Assembly: GCF_905163445.1 (NCBI RefSeq)
Contig: NC_053201.1
Span: 196,001 to 260,000, forward strand
Reading direction: 5' to 3'
From: Pararge aegeria
Lineage: Eukaryota; Arthropoda; Insecta; Lepidoptera; Nymphalidae
Length of the DNA stretch: 64,000 bases
Under the pieces are notes generated by a model, which searched no databases, had not been told where the DNA came from, and saw nothing but the letters and a program-made list of their open reading frames with translations. A program made the translations under genes and the position numbers. Shown in pieces: positions 24,072 to 37,470 of the stretch. Position 1 is the first letter of the stretch; each line of letters begins with the position of its first letter.

Positions 24072-27000
24072 ATGAAGAGTGCGGTGTACTTCCTAGCGCT
24101 CCTCGCAGCAGCGTGCGCCGCGCCGGCGGCTCAGCCCGAGCCGGCGGCCCAGCCCAGCCCCGCCGACGACAACACGCCCGAGATCATCGAGATCATCGCG
24201 CCCGCCGGAAGCGCGCAGGTCAGTCGCCTCGCCATGCCATGCGCCACGCTTTACGATTGCGATTGCAGTTATTAAGAGTACCTGTACCCTTAGCACAAGA
24301 TTTACTCGAGGAGTCGTTTTGTATTATAGCTCAAATTTTCCTGCAATTCTTCAACCAGGTCTTTTGGCAGAACGTTTGTAAAATATAATTATACGATTTG
24401 CGCTCTAAAACCAGTATAGTTAGGCCCATGTTACTTTGATATGCGAAAACGACTACTTACCGTAGCCGTTTGCCCGCGAGCATATTTTGTAATAAGGCTA
24501 CTGGTAGGCACGTGAGACGTAGCCAACTTCTCTACGATTCGTTGCGGTTCCGGCACGTACGAATAGAACGCGTCTGTATTTTTACCGCATAGGCTAAGCG
24601 AAGGCTACGTCCATCGGACGCCCCAAACCTCTCATAGTTGCGGCTTCTTTTGACTCACCTATAGCCTTCACGACCCTGAATACCTGGTCACTACTAATAA
24701 CGCTCCCTATCAGGACGCATAAGTAACCTCTGCACGGCGTCTTCGGCGGCGAAGGAGGAGGTGCGGACTCATCACTGTCCGAAACCCCGTAACTCCAATC
24801 GTCGCCTGAGCCGAGGTTCGGCCTCCCATGAGGCGCCGTTGATCCCTTTTGCTTCTCGAGCCCTAGAGTTCAAATTGTGCGGCAGACCCTCATTCCGAGG
24901 TTCGCCAAGCGTAACACTGTCGATATCATTAGGATTAATCTAAAGACGATCCGAAAATATCAACTTTCGTAGCCTCTAACTCTTGTACGAAGTGTTGGCT
25001 CACCTCCGCCCCTAAATATGCCCAGCCTTAATGTCCACCTGTTGTCTAAATGTCTCCTTTCATAAGAGGTATTCAAATCGAGCTAAGATACACTACATTC
25101 GAATGGGACAAAGTCTTCGATTCATTAGTTCAATCTTTAAAAAAAAATATCTACTCAAAACAATTGATCTACTTCTATAGATTTCTATAGATTCTGTGCT
25201 CCTGGTACCTAGACTTTAACATAAGTCTCTGGTACTAGATTTTATATTGTTTTTGCGTACTAAGCCAAAAAAATATGTCTCTTGCTTAACATTACAACAT
25301 TGTAAGTAACTTTGATTTTGACGTCTAAAAAGTAGCCAAAAACGTTGACTCCTTTTTATTAAAACTAAAAACATTGAAATAAAATCTCAAAATGATTTGC
25401 AACTTGTTTACCTTAAACCTCACAGGTGTTGAGCAATGGTTTTCAAAAATTTATGATTGTTGGAAAGAGCCATTTTCTACTGAGTTTTGTTGCCTTTTCT
25501 TTTGAATCGAATCTGTTATTTGAACTCCCAATGAACGGATATAAAAAAATTAACGTTTTTTTTAATACGACAATACAGGTATCGCAAAAGTAAGCCTAGC
25601 CTGTTTTATGGCTGCTAAGATGACTGTTTTTTTTTTCAAAGGAATATTATTTATGTATATTACATAAACTTAAACTCCAATCGAACGAAATAAAAGAAAA
25701 CATAGGCTTCTTAAATAAAAAATAATGTTGTTTTTTTAAGTATTAGTATCAATAATTGCTGAATAAATAACTTAAATGAGCATTATGTTAATGATAAAAT
25801 AAAATTAAAATTAAATAAAATTCATATGTATTCTCTGTTTCCCCTTAGTGATAAAACATAGCCAAAGTCAACACTTAACCCTTGCTCTTTATATTGTGAT
25901 GAGTGTGGTGCAAATACAGTAGTTTATAATTAATTTCCAAAATCCTCGGTCTGATGATCTTAAAATGATCTTAAACTCTCTTAATGATCAACCTCTACGT
26001 ATATTGAGGACTACGTAACCCGGAATTCTGCAAATACCAAAGATGCATAAATTAGCCGGAATAAGCGAGTTAAATAAGCGCTTTAAGATTTATTTCAGCT
26101 AAAACTAGCTTGTCTTCATACTGTACTCGTAAAAACCAATTCCTGCCAGTTTCAGGGCAAGGATAGGGTCTAGTATTATCACGCAAACGCGTAAGTACGT
26201 GGTGGAGTTATCTTTGTTAGTTATGAAGAATTAAAGTATAAAGGTTTAGTTATCATATTATGGTAATAAATAAAGGTTTTTTACCGACAATTTATTTCCT
26301 CAAAATATCCCTTCCGAAGGTAATAACAAAAATAAAAGGCAAGCATTCGAAAAGTTTCCACTCACTCATTCTTTATTCATAGATTTCGTTATTTTTGATG
26401 TTACACCATTCATCAGATTTAGGTACTTACCTAACTAGCCTTACCTTCTTTGTATAATATAATTTCGTAATGACACAGCTTCGGAAAACGGACGCGCTTT
26501 GAAATCATTACTCCTTTAGTACTAAAAGCCTTTGTCAGTTATTATATTTGTATTAGGCAAGGGGTATTAAGGCGAGCCAAGGCTCACGCAATGCCATCGT
26601 TGGCGCACGGTGACCCTTGACATGGCTGTTGACTAAGTAGCTTCCACGTTCTATTATAATTTTTTATGTTCTCAAAAAAAAATCGGCGAGTGGGCTCGAT
26701 GGCTGCGCATTCTACATCACAGACTGTGCAGGTTATTTAATATTTGTATTGCTAGTGGATTTCGTTCATTGATAAAAGAAGGCGCGTCACCTTATGGAGA
26801 TAATACCATACGTGGATGTGGATAAAACATTGTTATAAAAAAAGCTTTATTGCATTCCCGAACACAATAATATTGAAATTTACTTCTTACCTGATTAAGT
26901 ATCAGTTATCCACGTGAGATATAGATATTTAAAATATCATGTAGGTACCGTGAATCGTCGATCTATGGATTTTTATGGTCCCTCGAACGGCAGTGGTTAG

Positions 27001-30000
27001 AAGGTAAGGGTATAACTCTTTGTTTTCGATTGAATGTTTCATTCACTCCAGGGTGAGGTAATCTTGAAACTGGCTGCTGCAGTGCTAGCTGAATCTCAGT
27101 TTGATAATACTTTGTGAGTAGTCGCAAGCAAAACTAACAAACACTAGCCACTTGAAGAATGAGTGGGAGAGAGATGATTAGAATGCAATTACTGTACTGT
27201 GAGATTTACTTCGGGATCCTTCGGGGTGGAGTAAATAAATAAATAAACAAGGTTATTCCAAGCAAGCGTGCTCTAGCTTGTACTTCGCATGCAATTGGAC
27301 ACAACCCCTTGAATATTCCGACGCGCATCATTAACGCTAGCCTTTGCTTGCAGGAGACGCTCTCAACGTTGAACCTGGGCGCACCCGGCTCCGAGCTCAG
27401 CGAGCGCAACAAGCGTACCATCGGCATCCTGCGACAGCTGTTCCCCACGCTCACGCAGGTAGGCCCGCCGCACTATGTGTATGAACAGAGATCACCAGTA
27501 GCACCCTTGGCCAACTCATAACCCGATGAGTGCAGGCTTCTTGTCTCCTAGAAGAGAGCTCACTCAAAGTTCTCTTCTAGTTTCACACGGTTCGATTTTA
27601 GTTGACTAACATTTTCTGCTCAACCAAATATTAAGAATATATTAGAAAGAACACGTTTTGGCGGTTAAATTAAAATGATGCAACATTGTTCCAACGTCTG
27701 TTCAGATGGTTGGAGTCTTATGCGATTTATCAGTTGCTCAACTAAAAACAAACCCTGTGAACCCGCTATAATCAGACCCGCTACTCCAAAAGGTCTGGCT
27801 TTTACAATATAATCAGTGATAATAATAAAAACCAGGATTATGACCTAACTTAGTGCCCGAAGTACCCACGGAGCTCGACAATTTCCTCCGTCGCTTAGAA
27901 TTTCAGAAACACCTAACAATAAAACAAAAATAAAAGGTGTAATTTACAATTGTACGCTCACACCCGACACAAATACGAATTATTTTTTGTATCTTACTCC
28001 ATTTTTACCTTCGTAGCATCGTAGCTCTGAAACTCAAGGCTTGATTTCAATGTTTTTCCCTTAAAAATTGCATAATAATGTACTGCAATGCCACGTGTTA
28101 GAAGTTACGAATTGAATAAATGGCTACTAAGCTATTTATTTAATTTTTAAATTCTATAGAATTTAAAAAAAACTATCTTTAATATGTATTAATATAATTG
28201 AACGAATTATAACTATAGATTCGTTCAATTATATTAATAAAATAAATTCGTACTTCGTTTTCTATTATATCACATATTAGTATCAGCAGGTTTTAATTTA
28301 GCTAATTTAAGTAACGACGTTGTTGCAAGCCGGAAGATTACTTTTCTGGAAGGGGTATAATGATACCCTAGCCATTTTCAATGAGGGATTGAATTGTAAC
28401 GTTAAAGCACCTTCTCGTTGGGGGGCAGACCCCAACCCGGAATCGAACCTGGAACTTACAAGAGCGCACAGCGCCGCGTTTGGTGTCTTGTTAGTTACAT
28501 AATACTTAACCAGCATTGCTGAAGAAATTTGTGTATATATGTTTTAAATCGAATACTTTGACTTTAGTACATAAGGTGACCTACGTGCCTAAAATTAAAT
28601 TATATTAAAAAGTTGCGAAGTATTCACTTTGCATGTACTAATTTATGAATAATTTTAAAACCATTTTTTTTGTGCAAATCACACATTAGGACAATCAGTA
28701 AGTTACAAATACAACAATGCAGTGGCGACCCTCCTATATATCAGCTTTTACCTAACGCTTAGCTTTTTAGTTAAACTCACACAAATCTCAATACACCTAT
28801 AGTCACTGTAATTTCAGTAATAGTTCGTACAGATTTTTATTTGCAAAGCTTAGACAATTCACGAAATCAATAGTTAGGTGACACGCTTTTGTACAGAGAT
28901 AATAATGATAAGTGCGGAGACCCTGGTCTGGTTTAATTCTACAGTACTGAGTCCCGTCCGCACAACCGATACACTACAGTGGAAGATGACGTTCTCCGAA
29001 GTGTAACAGAAAATAAAGTATATTAAAGTTAAAACTTAATATCAACTTCTTATATCTAAAAGTAACAATTGCATGGCTACTTTGTTAAAATGTATTTGAA
29101 GATAACGCAAGACTCAGCCTTCTCAAAAAAAATCACACCATCTTACGCACAGTAGTAATAAACACAGTAGTATTAAACACAGTAGTAACAAAGTAGCAGC
29201 AGCAGTGTTTTGATGTTCATAGTTTGTTATAGCTACATCCGTATACCTATCGCGTTAAACTGTCTATTCAAAACAGAGATCTGAAATTGGCATTAAATCA
29301 TTTCTAAACATCGAACTTAATTAGAGTTAACTATTTGACTAATTAAACCACATGTTTTAAGCTGTCAGAGTTGAGGGATTATTTGTAATGTTAAGCCCTT
29401 ATTTGAGCATAACGTGCACTTTTAAGTTTCGTCCTTCGTCTTTTCAACACTAGTGAAAAGGCTCTCAGAAAGACAAAGATCCACACTGCCAGCTTTCTCG
29501 AGTATCAGGAGCTTTACACACTAACTAAAGAACACAAAACGCATAGACGCTTCCGCACAAACAACGGTACTGCAGAGCGCCAAAAACGGTATGCTAAGGG
29601 CGGTGTATGTTCTAGATAATCGAACAGAAGGTACAGGAGATCACCAGCCAGGTGCTGAAGGTGTTCGGGCCGATCTTCCTGCGCGTCTTCTTAGGGAACA
29701 ACAACAACGGTGGCCGCAGCAACAGCGGCACGGTGGAGCTGGACGACGACGACGACGACGACGACGATGAGGACGAGGTGTCGTCGTCGTCGAGTACGAC
29801 GACGGAGCCGCCCGAGAGGCGCAAGCGAGCGCTGTTCTTCTTGCCGGTATGAGCGACGCACATTCGCGCACTATCAGCCTGTGGACGGCCGCCGGCGCGC
29901 GCAGACCGCACGCCTCCATCCATCGCCATCGCCACATCGCCACCAACCATCCCACGCACCCCGAGTGGCGAACTTCGACGCTTACAGTGCGACCATCGCA

Positions 30001-33000
30001 ATACCAACTGGCGCAAGTACCACCTGAAACTGCCAGTGGACGACGGCATCAATGCTTCGCCATTCAGTGTAATAAACTCAGCCACCAGTAAATTGCGATG
30101 CTCACAATGTAGCGATCTCCAGTTCAACGCGAGGGGGCAGATCATTGCACGCTTGATTACGCAGTTGGCTCACTCACCGTGATTTTGCAGAACGCAGTGG
30201 CCGACGAGAACCAGCTGCTGTCCGGGGCGGAATCCCAGCAGGCCGAGGTTCGCGTGGCGTTCGGCGACGCCCAGGCACCCAGCGACAATCAGGCGGCCAG
30301 CGACGACCAGGAAACCGCGGCGCAAACCAACAACGCGGCCATCGATGAAATCACGCTGGACGACGCTGATGACAGCGAAGAGAACAGGAATAAGAGGTAA
30401 GGCGACAAGAATGAATTCATCATGGTCGAACCATTACCGGCTCACGGTCTCCTCTCAGGATGAGAAGGGTGTAGGCCGGAGTCCACCACGCTGTCCAAGT
30501 GCGGATCGATAGGCTTCACACGTCTTCGAGAACTTTCAGGCATGCAGGTTTGCTCAACATGTTTTCCTGCACCGTTAAAGCCAGGGATATTCGAATTCTT
30601 ATTCTGAAGTAATATATTACCGTTAATAATGTATTAACGAGACAAAATATTTCTTCAGATAATTAGATCTTTGACGTTAGCGTTTGGCTGCTTGCATTTT
30701 CCCCGATAATACGAGAGGATGCGCGCTAATCTAATTGGAAGATAGAGTTCAGCTGAGCTTCATGTCATTGTCTTGAGATGCCAATGCAAGTATTTCACTT
30801 GCTAGAAGAAAGAATGGCATTGAAGTTGTAAGAAATCTTTGGTTATAAACTAATTTTAACTATCACCACAAATTGATCATAACTGTAACTGTGGAGCTGC
30901 GTCTCTGATCTTTGAGGAACATTTACATGATATGAACAACTGTCAAGATCGAATCACTGCCCATTACTTTATGCGTGGCTCTGCATTATACATCTAGCCA
31001 CAAAACTCTCAGCGTTTTTTTTTTTTTTTTTTAAAGTACTCTCAGCGTATTGACAACTTCCAGCAATGGAGTTGGTTTATATTAACGAGAAACAACTTTC
31101 GGTACATAGCTAAGCATCTACCTTCTAAATATTTTATATTTTGGATCGCAAACAGTAATGTAATATAAATTACACAACTTTAACAATATTTGCAAGCATA
31201 AATGACACGCCACCTCGGCCCTCTTACCGTTCTTACAACTCTGCACGCGGCACACGGCCCGTCAGGCAAGTGGCAAGTGGCAAGTCGGGTGGCATTGACG
31301 AACAATGTATCGAGAGTACAAGCCAGTTTTTGCAAACTTTTCCATTCGCATTTCGCACGAAATTACAGTACCTTTTTATTGGCTTTACTTCTACATTGAA
31401 CACGTAACGTCTATTGTAAATTAATCCGCCTCTTCGACACAACAGCATGTTTCAATGGAACTACTATCTAATTTAGTAATTCTGGGAATCTCTGTAGAAT
31501 TTAGTTCAAAGAATATATTTTTGTATACCTTTCAATCTTATTGAGCATAATTTCTTATGGATCTTTGAATCTTTGAGAGATCCTCGCAAACAGATGACAA
31601 TTTTTCTCAACGGACAGTAGCAAATGGCCCGCAATCAGACGCAATCGCAGTGCAATCGTTTAGGCAATAATTTTATTTAGATACAAACACATCGTATCTA
31701 GGTATTACATGCAACGCTATAACTATTATTTTTAAGGTTCATTTAATTTATGAAAATTAAAATGATAATGATAATTTCAGATTCCTTGGTGGCAGCACGT
31801 CTTCTTCCGGCGGTGGATCAGGAAACTTCCTATTCGACGTGGTCAGAGTATGTATCGGTTAAACTGATAGTTATTCCTCTATTGACCAATACTTGTAACG
31901 AATTTCTTCTCAATTCTTTTCTCATATCTACCTATGCTTATATTCACTTCATAATATATTTGCCTCAACTTATTTTCTATTATTATCATTCACTCTTACC
32001 GATTATCCACAATCACATTTCCGCTAATTTCACTCAAACTTTCAAAGAGAGTTAGGGAAGGATCGGCAGTATCTAATCAAAGCATTTTTGGGTATTACCT
32101 TTCAGAAGATGGCACGAGCAAGGATCGCTCCAAACATCTAGTTCGCTCTAAGTACAGTACATTAATAATGTCGACCAGACACACTACGATTTCCCCAATC
32201 ACGCTCTTTCCAACTCGAGTTCTTTAAAAAGTGAACTTTATTTATGGTAAAGTTAATATAGTTCACTTTGAATTCAAGGCATGGGCATTGAGAGCCAAGT
32301 GGATGTTTCGCGCAATTTTTTTATCTATTAAACTTCCACAATCACAAGTATATTTCCATTAATTTCAATCACTTCATTTTCACATTAATAGATTGAGTAT
32401 TTTGAGCGCTATGGCCAATTGTCTCTGTCGTATTAGTCAATTCCTTTTTAAAAGAGCTACGGGGATTAAACAGTGTTACGGAGGATGAGGAAGTTTTGCA
32501 GTTCGGAAGCGGCATGGTGAGGTAGGCCAGGCGAGGTGGTGAGAGCCGCAGCGAGCGTTGTGCCGAGTGTGAAGGGTTGTTTTGCAGCGTCCGGCGGAGA
32601 TGGTGGCGCGCGCGGCCGGCAACGCCTTCCGCCTGTTCGCGGGCACCGACCAGCTGTCCGTGGGGCTCCGCGCCGCGCACTCGGCCACGCTGGACCCCGC
32701 GCTGCTGCCACAAGTACCGTCGCGCACTCGTAGCTAGCCCGCGTGGCGCTGTGGCCATAGGATAATAAGACGTGACTGACAGGATTTTAAATTGGTTTTT
32801 AAATAGAATAGTTAGGATAAAGCATTTACAATGAATATAAAGCTGAATTTTCTGTAATTCGCGACAACCAGATAAGTTTGTACACTGTAATTTAATTTAA
32901 TTCACTCATCGCACGTTGGAGATGTTGACTTCACAAATATCTACAATCGTTCGTTATGTTCGTAGACTTCCGTAATATAACGCTTGGTTTAGTGGATTAA

Positions 33001-34034
33001 CCGGCACTCAATCAGCCAAGATTATATATTATTTAAAGAATCTTAAGATGAAATTATACGTTTGATGATGTTCTTGATTTCAAAGGTATTAAAATCACTT
33101 TAGAACGTATGCATACATCGCGCATAGCTATTTCAACATTTTTAGAAGCATGCTCATTGAACTTTCATGGCCGACAACACAACTTAACATCCGTTGTCAG
33201 ATCACGTGTTATAATACCGATATAGGCACAGTGTCTAAGGCGGCCACTTAGAGTAGAAACTAGAACTTTACAGTCGTCGTCGGGTAGTGCTGCAGCAGTA
33301 GAACTGGCGTCGCAGAGGAACCAGCTTTAGAATGTAGCTAGATAATAATGGGGCTTCTTTCGCTTACATGATCCATTTCCTACACCTACACCTATATCTT
33401 CTAATTAACACACTTGTACATACTTTTTGGTTGCACTTTCAGTAGTAATTTCCTACTAATTTTATAATGGGTTTTCTATTTTTTACAGTGTATATGAATA
33501 AATTAATATATTATTTATGAACAAATTTTAAGTGGAACTTTTTTTTTATTTGTATTGTAATTTAATGCATTATAAATTTTGTTTAAAAATTTACTAAAAT
33601 TCATAATTTTATAAAACGCCCCAATTTTAATTTTATTATGTTTAATTTACCTGTTACTACGTTAATATTTATTTGAATGGTTGAGAATTACCTTTGATGC
33701 ATTGGCCTATAATGACAAAGACTTTTATGCAATACTTCGAACCGCAAACCGACTGCTTGTAATTAACTCTGATTGCCTAATTGTGGTGTTCCAGCTGATT
33801 GCGGGCTCATCATCGGGCTCCTCATCCGGCGACGCCGCTGCGGCCGAGGGTGAGGACGCCGGCGGCCCCAAGGGAGACAACCTCACGGAGGGTGTCCCCG
33901 GCCCCATCACGCGCCTCTTCATCATCGCCAACCGCGGTATCGCCAACCTCATCCAAGACCTCATCCTACGTATCGCGCAGACCTCCGAGAGGATAGTCAA
34001 CTTCAAGGCGCGACTCATCACCTCTATCATCTAG
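24072..34034 (+). CDS. secreted proprotein-like protein, seven exons, unknown family
   Basis: Exons: 24072-24218, 27354-27458, 29616-29846, 30191-30396, 31781-31847, 32588-32713 and 33795-34034. All have AG/GT borders, the phases fit (one intron, 30397-31780, splits a codon after base 2) and the joined frame gives 373 residues. Residues 1-17 are a signal peptide (MKSAVYFLALLAAACAA), then comes a Pro/Ala-rich stretch. Three R-x-K-R sites are present: RNKR 67-70, RRKR 152-155 and RNKR 227-230; proteins of this build are commonly cut by furin-like convertases in the secretory path. Residues 71-111 and the C-terminus (about 332-373) look like amphipathic helices. Residues 127-138 are Asp/Glu only, followed by Ser/Thr runs. 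Gly/Ser-rich linkers follow the third site and open the last exon. There are no transmembrane segments after the signal and no Cys-rich domain. I do not recognise the family; a secreted or cuticle/gland protein, or a peptide precursor, is inferred. Confidence 0.8.
24460..24950. other. unidentified GC-richer segment in intron 1
   Basis: This part of the first intron of the secreted-protein gene is richer in GC than its surroundings and has an open frame at 24761-24943 (+). The translation has no recognised domain. It may be a decayed transposon fragment. Confidence 0.3.
28187..28239. repeat. perfect 21-bp hairpin in intron 2
   Basis: TATTAATATAATTGAACGAA plus T (28187-28207) is exactly complementary to 28219-28239 around an 11-base loop. 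It lies in the second intron of the secreted-protein gene, about 1.4 kb before exon 3. Confidence 0.75.
28300..28470 (-). repeat. tRNA-headed repeat fragment
   Basis: On the minus strand CCAGGTTCGATTCCGGGTTG is a box B-like string with tRNA-like T-arm flanks. The rest of the tRNA fold is not clear, so it is called a SINE fragment, not a tRNA gene. Confidence 0.35.
29147..29200 (+). repeat. short tandem repeat AACACAGTAGTA
   Basis: About three imperfect copies of a 12-18 base unit containing CACAGTAGTA, then a GCA run. It lies in intron 2 of the secreted-protein gene. Confidence 0.5.
30437..30590 (+). repeat. dispersed repeat (GGCATGCAGGTTTGCTCAAC type) in intron 4
   Basis: CTCCTCTCAGGATGAGAAGG, GTCCACCACGCTGTCCAAGT, CTTTCAGGCATGCAGG and CACCGTTAAAGCC match the copy at 3976-4140. 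It starts about 40 bases after the exon 4 donor. Confidence 0.7.
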
Positions 34035-34226
34035 AGAGTGGGCGTTTAGAATAATATCGAGAGGCTTCGGTCGTAGCGAACTCGGAACGCGACTCGGATC
34101 GGGGCGTGTGAAGCTAGCTTAACAAATTCATTTTACATTAAATATTTACAAAAACGACTTCAAAAACACATATTTGATCTTAGTAGGTTTAGGTTTAAAG
34201 GAAACATAGGAAACTTAATTTTCTAT

Positions 34227-34232
34227 AATAAA
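34227..34232 (+). terminator. poly(A) signal AATAAA
   Basis: Canonical AATAAA about 190 bases after the stop codon of the secreted-protein gene. It is the first clear signal downstream. Confidence 0.45.
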
Positions 34233-34239
34233 TTATGTC

Positions 34240-37200
34240 TTGTTTTCGATGTCCCATTATTTCTTTATACTACTGAATCGATTTAGATCAAATTTAATTG
34301 GGACCGAAACGAGAACGTTAATATATAAAATATAGATTTATACTCTAAAAAATTAAAAATGTCTAATCGACTACTAAAAGTTGTTGAAGTCTGTTTTAAG
34401 TTACAAATACAACCCTGTCCGTGTCCCGATCCGACCGTCGCAGGATCGACCGCAGAGTGTTACCGCGGCGAACACTCCCGCTACTTGACTGAGCATGAAA
34501 ATATAAACCTGTTAGCTCGGGAGCTTTCCTTCGGTATGATAGTATCGACTGAAAGATAATCGTAACTTCGAAGAGCCGCATAATATCCTACTATATCGGG
34601 TACACATGAGACATAAATGTCGCTACAGTATCGCTTCAGAGCCCTGACTATCCTCATTGAAGTTGTACCTAAGGGAGAAATACAATTTAAAAAGTCAAAC
34701 GTCACACCTGTGTCAAGTTTGGCATCATAAATTGCAGTTGCGATAGTAGGTACCCATTCGGTTAAGTGATTCATAACATAGATTTTGTATTTTAACATAC
34801 TTATTAGTAACTTTTTACTAGCTCACATCGCGATAAGTATGTCTCATGACAGATACTTAACATAAAAATATATTTTATTTATTACACTTATATAATATTG
34901 TATACACAATACTATTTATTTTTTATACTTTTACACTATCTAACAGAAATTTACATTTTATACTCTCTATTTTTATATAACTGCTTTGTACTATTCTATA
35001 ACGGAATATCTTCATCCCTCGGGGTATGCCCAAGAGAACCGATAGCGGAAATGTTTAGTTTAATCGAGGTAGAGGGTAGGCTATTGATAGTTAATTGATA
35101 ATAATTAATTGTATTTCAACCGCTCGATGGGAGCAAAGCAAACTGACCTGTATTTATTTATGAGGCTCGGCTCCCACTCTAGCGGTGATTGGCTTCTATA
35201 CCAATAAAAATTGTATCTAAAGCGATTTACACATGCCCATTTTTTGCCAAACCGATTGATAGACAATACTACGACTAACAGTAATTCCTCATTTTCACAT
35301 TCCTTGGACAGTCCATACTTTTGTTGATCAGGCAAATCGGAGTGTGTATATCGCGTTTAAGTAGAGTCGCGCCGCAGTCGGTTCTCCGGTGCCGTGCTAG
35401 TGATGTGCTAGTGATGGACCGCTAGTGACGTGCCGCTAGTGATGTACGCTGTGATTTTTGTGTGCACTTAAGTAGAGAGTGCGCCGCGGGCCGCATCTCG
35501 ACAACTAGTGATAGAGTGTAGTGATATGAGACGGCAGCGCCGCCTTGCTCAAGCTTTTTTATAATGTGACAATCTCAATTCGTTTTTACGTTTGTAAATA
35601 TGTATTATAGCGGAATGTATGTAAAATAAATGATTAGTAAATAGTTATTATTGTTTTGGTTTGTAAAATAAAAGGAAAACTGTTAATAAATAAAAACATT
35701 AACTTGATAAAAAAGCGCTTCTGATTGAAGTTTAATTCGAAAATAAAAACACACAATAAACAGAATAAAATAATGTCTGAAATTGAAATTATTACCCTAA
35801 CCAGTTGTTAAACATATAGCAAAAAGCTAATTTTTGAGGTTTATGTACAGTTTAATTACATCTATACCAGATTTTTGATTATATTCTTTGGATGTTAATG
35901 ACAAGAGTAATATAATTTTTTCTGCAGATTAGCATTATTGCATTGCTGCGGTCTCAGTTGCTGAAATAATAAGAGGCACATAAGGCTTCAAACCTACGCC
36001 TCACGTGGATGGACACTGGGCGGCAAATTGTACGACGTATTCCTTGCTTGCCCTGCATAGTGTTACTCTGTTTATGATTTGTGTATAGGCGATAGTTTTA
36101 CACTTAACATCAGGTGGGCCATCTGATTGGTCCGTCATATGTTATTATTTAAAAAAAAATGTCGATTGATTTATCGAATCCAAAATATTCAGATGACAGT
36201 TTAATTGTAGCACCAAGAGATTTTCGGGCGATACACAACACATAAATTTATAAATATCTTAGAAAAGGTCTCAGTATTTTTCTGTAAAAAGGAAAGCGTT
36301 ACCCATTTAGATTTGGATGCAACCGCATAAGCACCTTATGAACTTACTTATATAACGCATGTACTGTACCTACTGTGTACTCGTTACTCATTTTATAAGG
36401 AACCTTTATTACCTCGAGACACAAACCTGAAAGGATTCAGGCCTATATCCTACCCGGTTCAGCTAGTTCAACCAGTCTAACTTCTATGGAAATTAGTTTA
36501 CAAAACTGTAGTCTTCCCGAAATATAAATAGAAATGAATTTACCTTAGTAAAGAGTAGGTGCAAAGTGTTATAATATAATCAATTTAATAATAAATTTAC
36601 GTGTAATTATTAAGAAAGGAATCTAGGAGTTTTGCCATGCATCCCATGTAGCAATGCCGCCTAGACAGCTTGGTCGCAACCCTTGGAAACCGAGGTAACG
36701 TTCCCAATCTCGTGTCGCTGCTAATTACTTGCGATCTGCTTCCTTGATGTGTCTTCAACTCTGGTAAGCGAATGGTATACACTTTTAGGATACGCGATAA
36801 CGGTGCTGTGGTTCGTAGTACTCGCATTTCGGTACCAAATAACTATAAAATATAATTAAAAAGATCCAGCAATATTGATTAATAAAGAAAATGGTAAAAA
36901 ACATTAAAATTGCACTGTAAATTTTGTCATTCGAAATTCAGTGAAAATTATTGACATTACTCAAAAAGGTTATATGGGTTTAAACATTAACTTTTGTATT
37001 CCATTTGTTGAATCACTTTCTGCCCACGCCATATTATTTATATTTTAATGGATCTTCACTGGTTCTAGTACGTAGCTCGTATCGTGTACAAGCACTTGCC
37101 TGAAGGACTTCACACACGGCAGCTATAATGTATATTAATGTACATTACATCCTGGGATGCATAGGTTTAAATTATCTTAACGTATCATTACACACAACAG

Positions 37201-37288
37201 GTAACGTGTTTTTATCTTCATTCTATTGGTATACGTCCTGATTGACGCATTCTCCAGCTGCTATGTCGTTATACAGGATGTTGGTATT
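34240..37288. other. intergenic
   Basis: No supported gene. It holds the duplicated GC-rich stretch at 35340-35540, listed separately. The rest is AT-rich with chance frames. Confidence 0.5.
35340..35540. repeat. GC-rich stretch with internal duplications
   Basis: TTAAGTAGAGTCGCGCCGC (from 35357) recurs as TTAAGTAGAGAGTGCGCCGC (from 35468), an offset of 111 bases. Between them GCTAGTGATG or GCTAGTGACG occurs four times (35396, 35407, 35421, 35435), with further CTAGTGAT and TAGTGAT copies after 35500. There is no convincing protein frame. It could be a promoter, a non-coding first exon or a minisatellite seed. Confidence 0.5.
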
Positions 37289-37470
37289 TAAAAAATAAAT
37301 AAATAAATATACTACGACAATAAACACATCGTCATCTAGTCCCAAAGTATGCATAGCTTGACTTATGGGTACCAAGAGTGGGTCACACAAAAATTTTCCA
37401 GTTGTGGGAATCGAACCCACGGCCTTAGACTCAGAAAGCAGGGTCGCTGCTCACTGCGCCATTCGGCTGA
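37289..37470 (-). repeat. tRNA-derived SINE, internally shortened
   Basis: Minus-strand copy of the SINE at 21691: head TGGCGCAGTGAGCAGC and GGTTCGATTCCCACAAC, tail TATATTTATTTATTTATTTT. The body between head and tail is shorter than in the reference copy. It lies about 500 bases upstream of the Arp10 start. Confidence 0.8.

Noticed and set aside
29612..30145. 177-codon open frame on the minus strand over exon 3 of the secreted-protein gene
   Set aside because: It is the shadow of the GAC/TCG codon runs and GC-rich DNA. Its translation is long Ser runs and the plus-strand exon fits splice sites and phases.
32369..32765. Several frames on both strands around exon 6 of the secreted-protein gene
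   Set aside because: Only the frame between AG at 32587 and GT at 32714 joins in phase with its neighbours.
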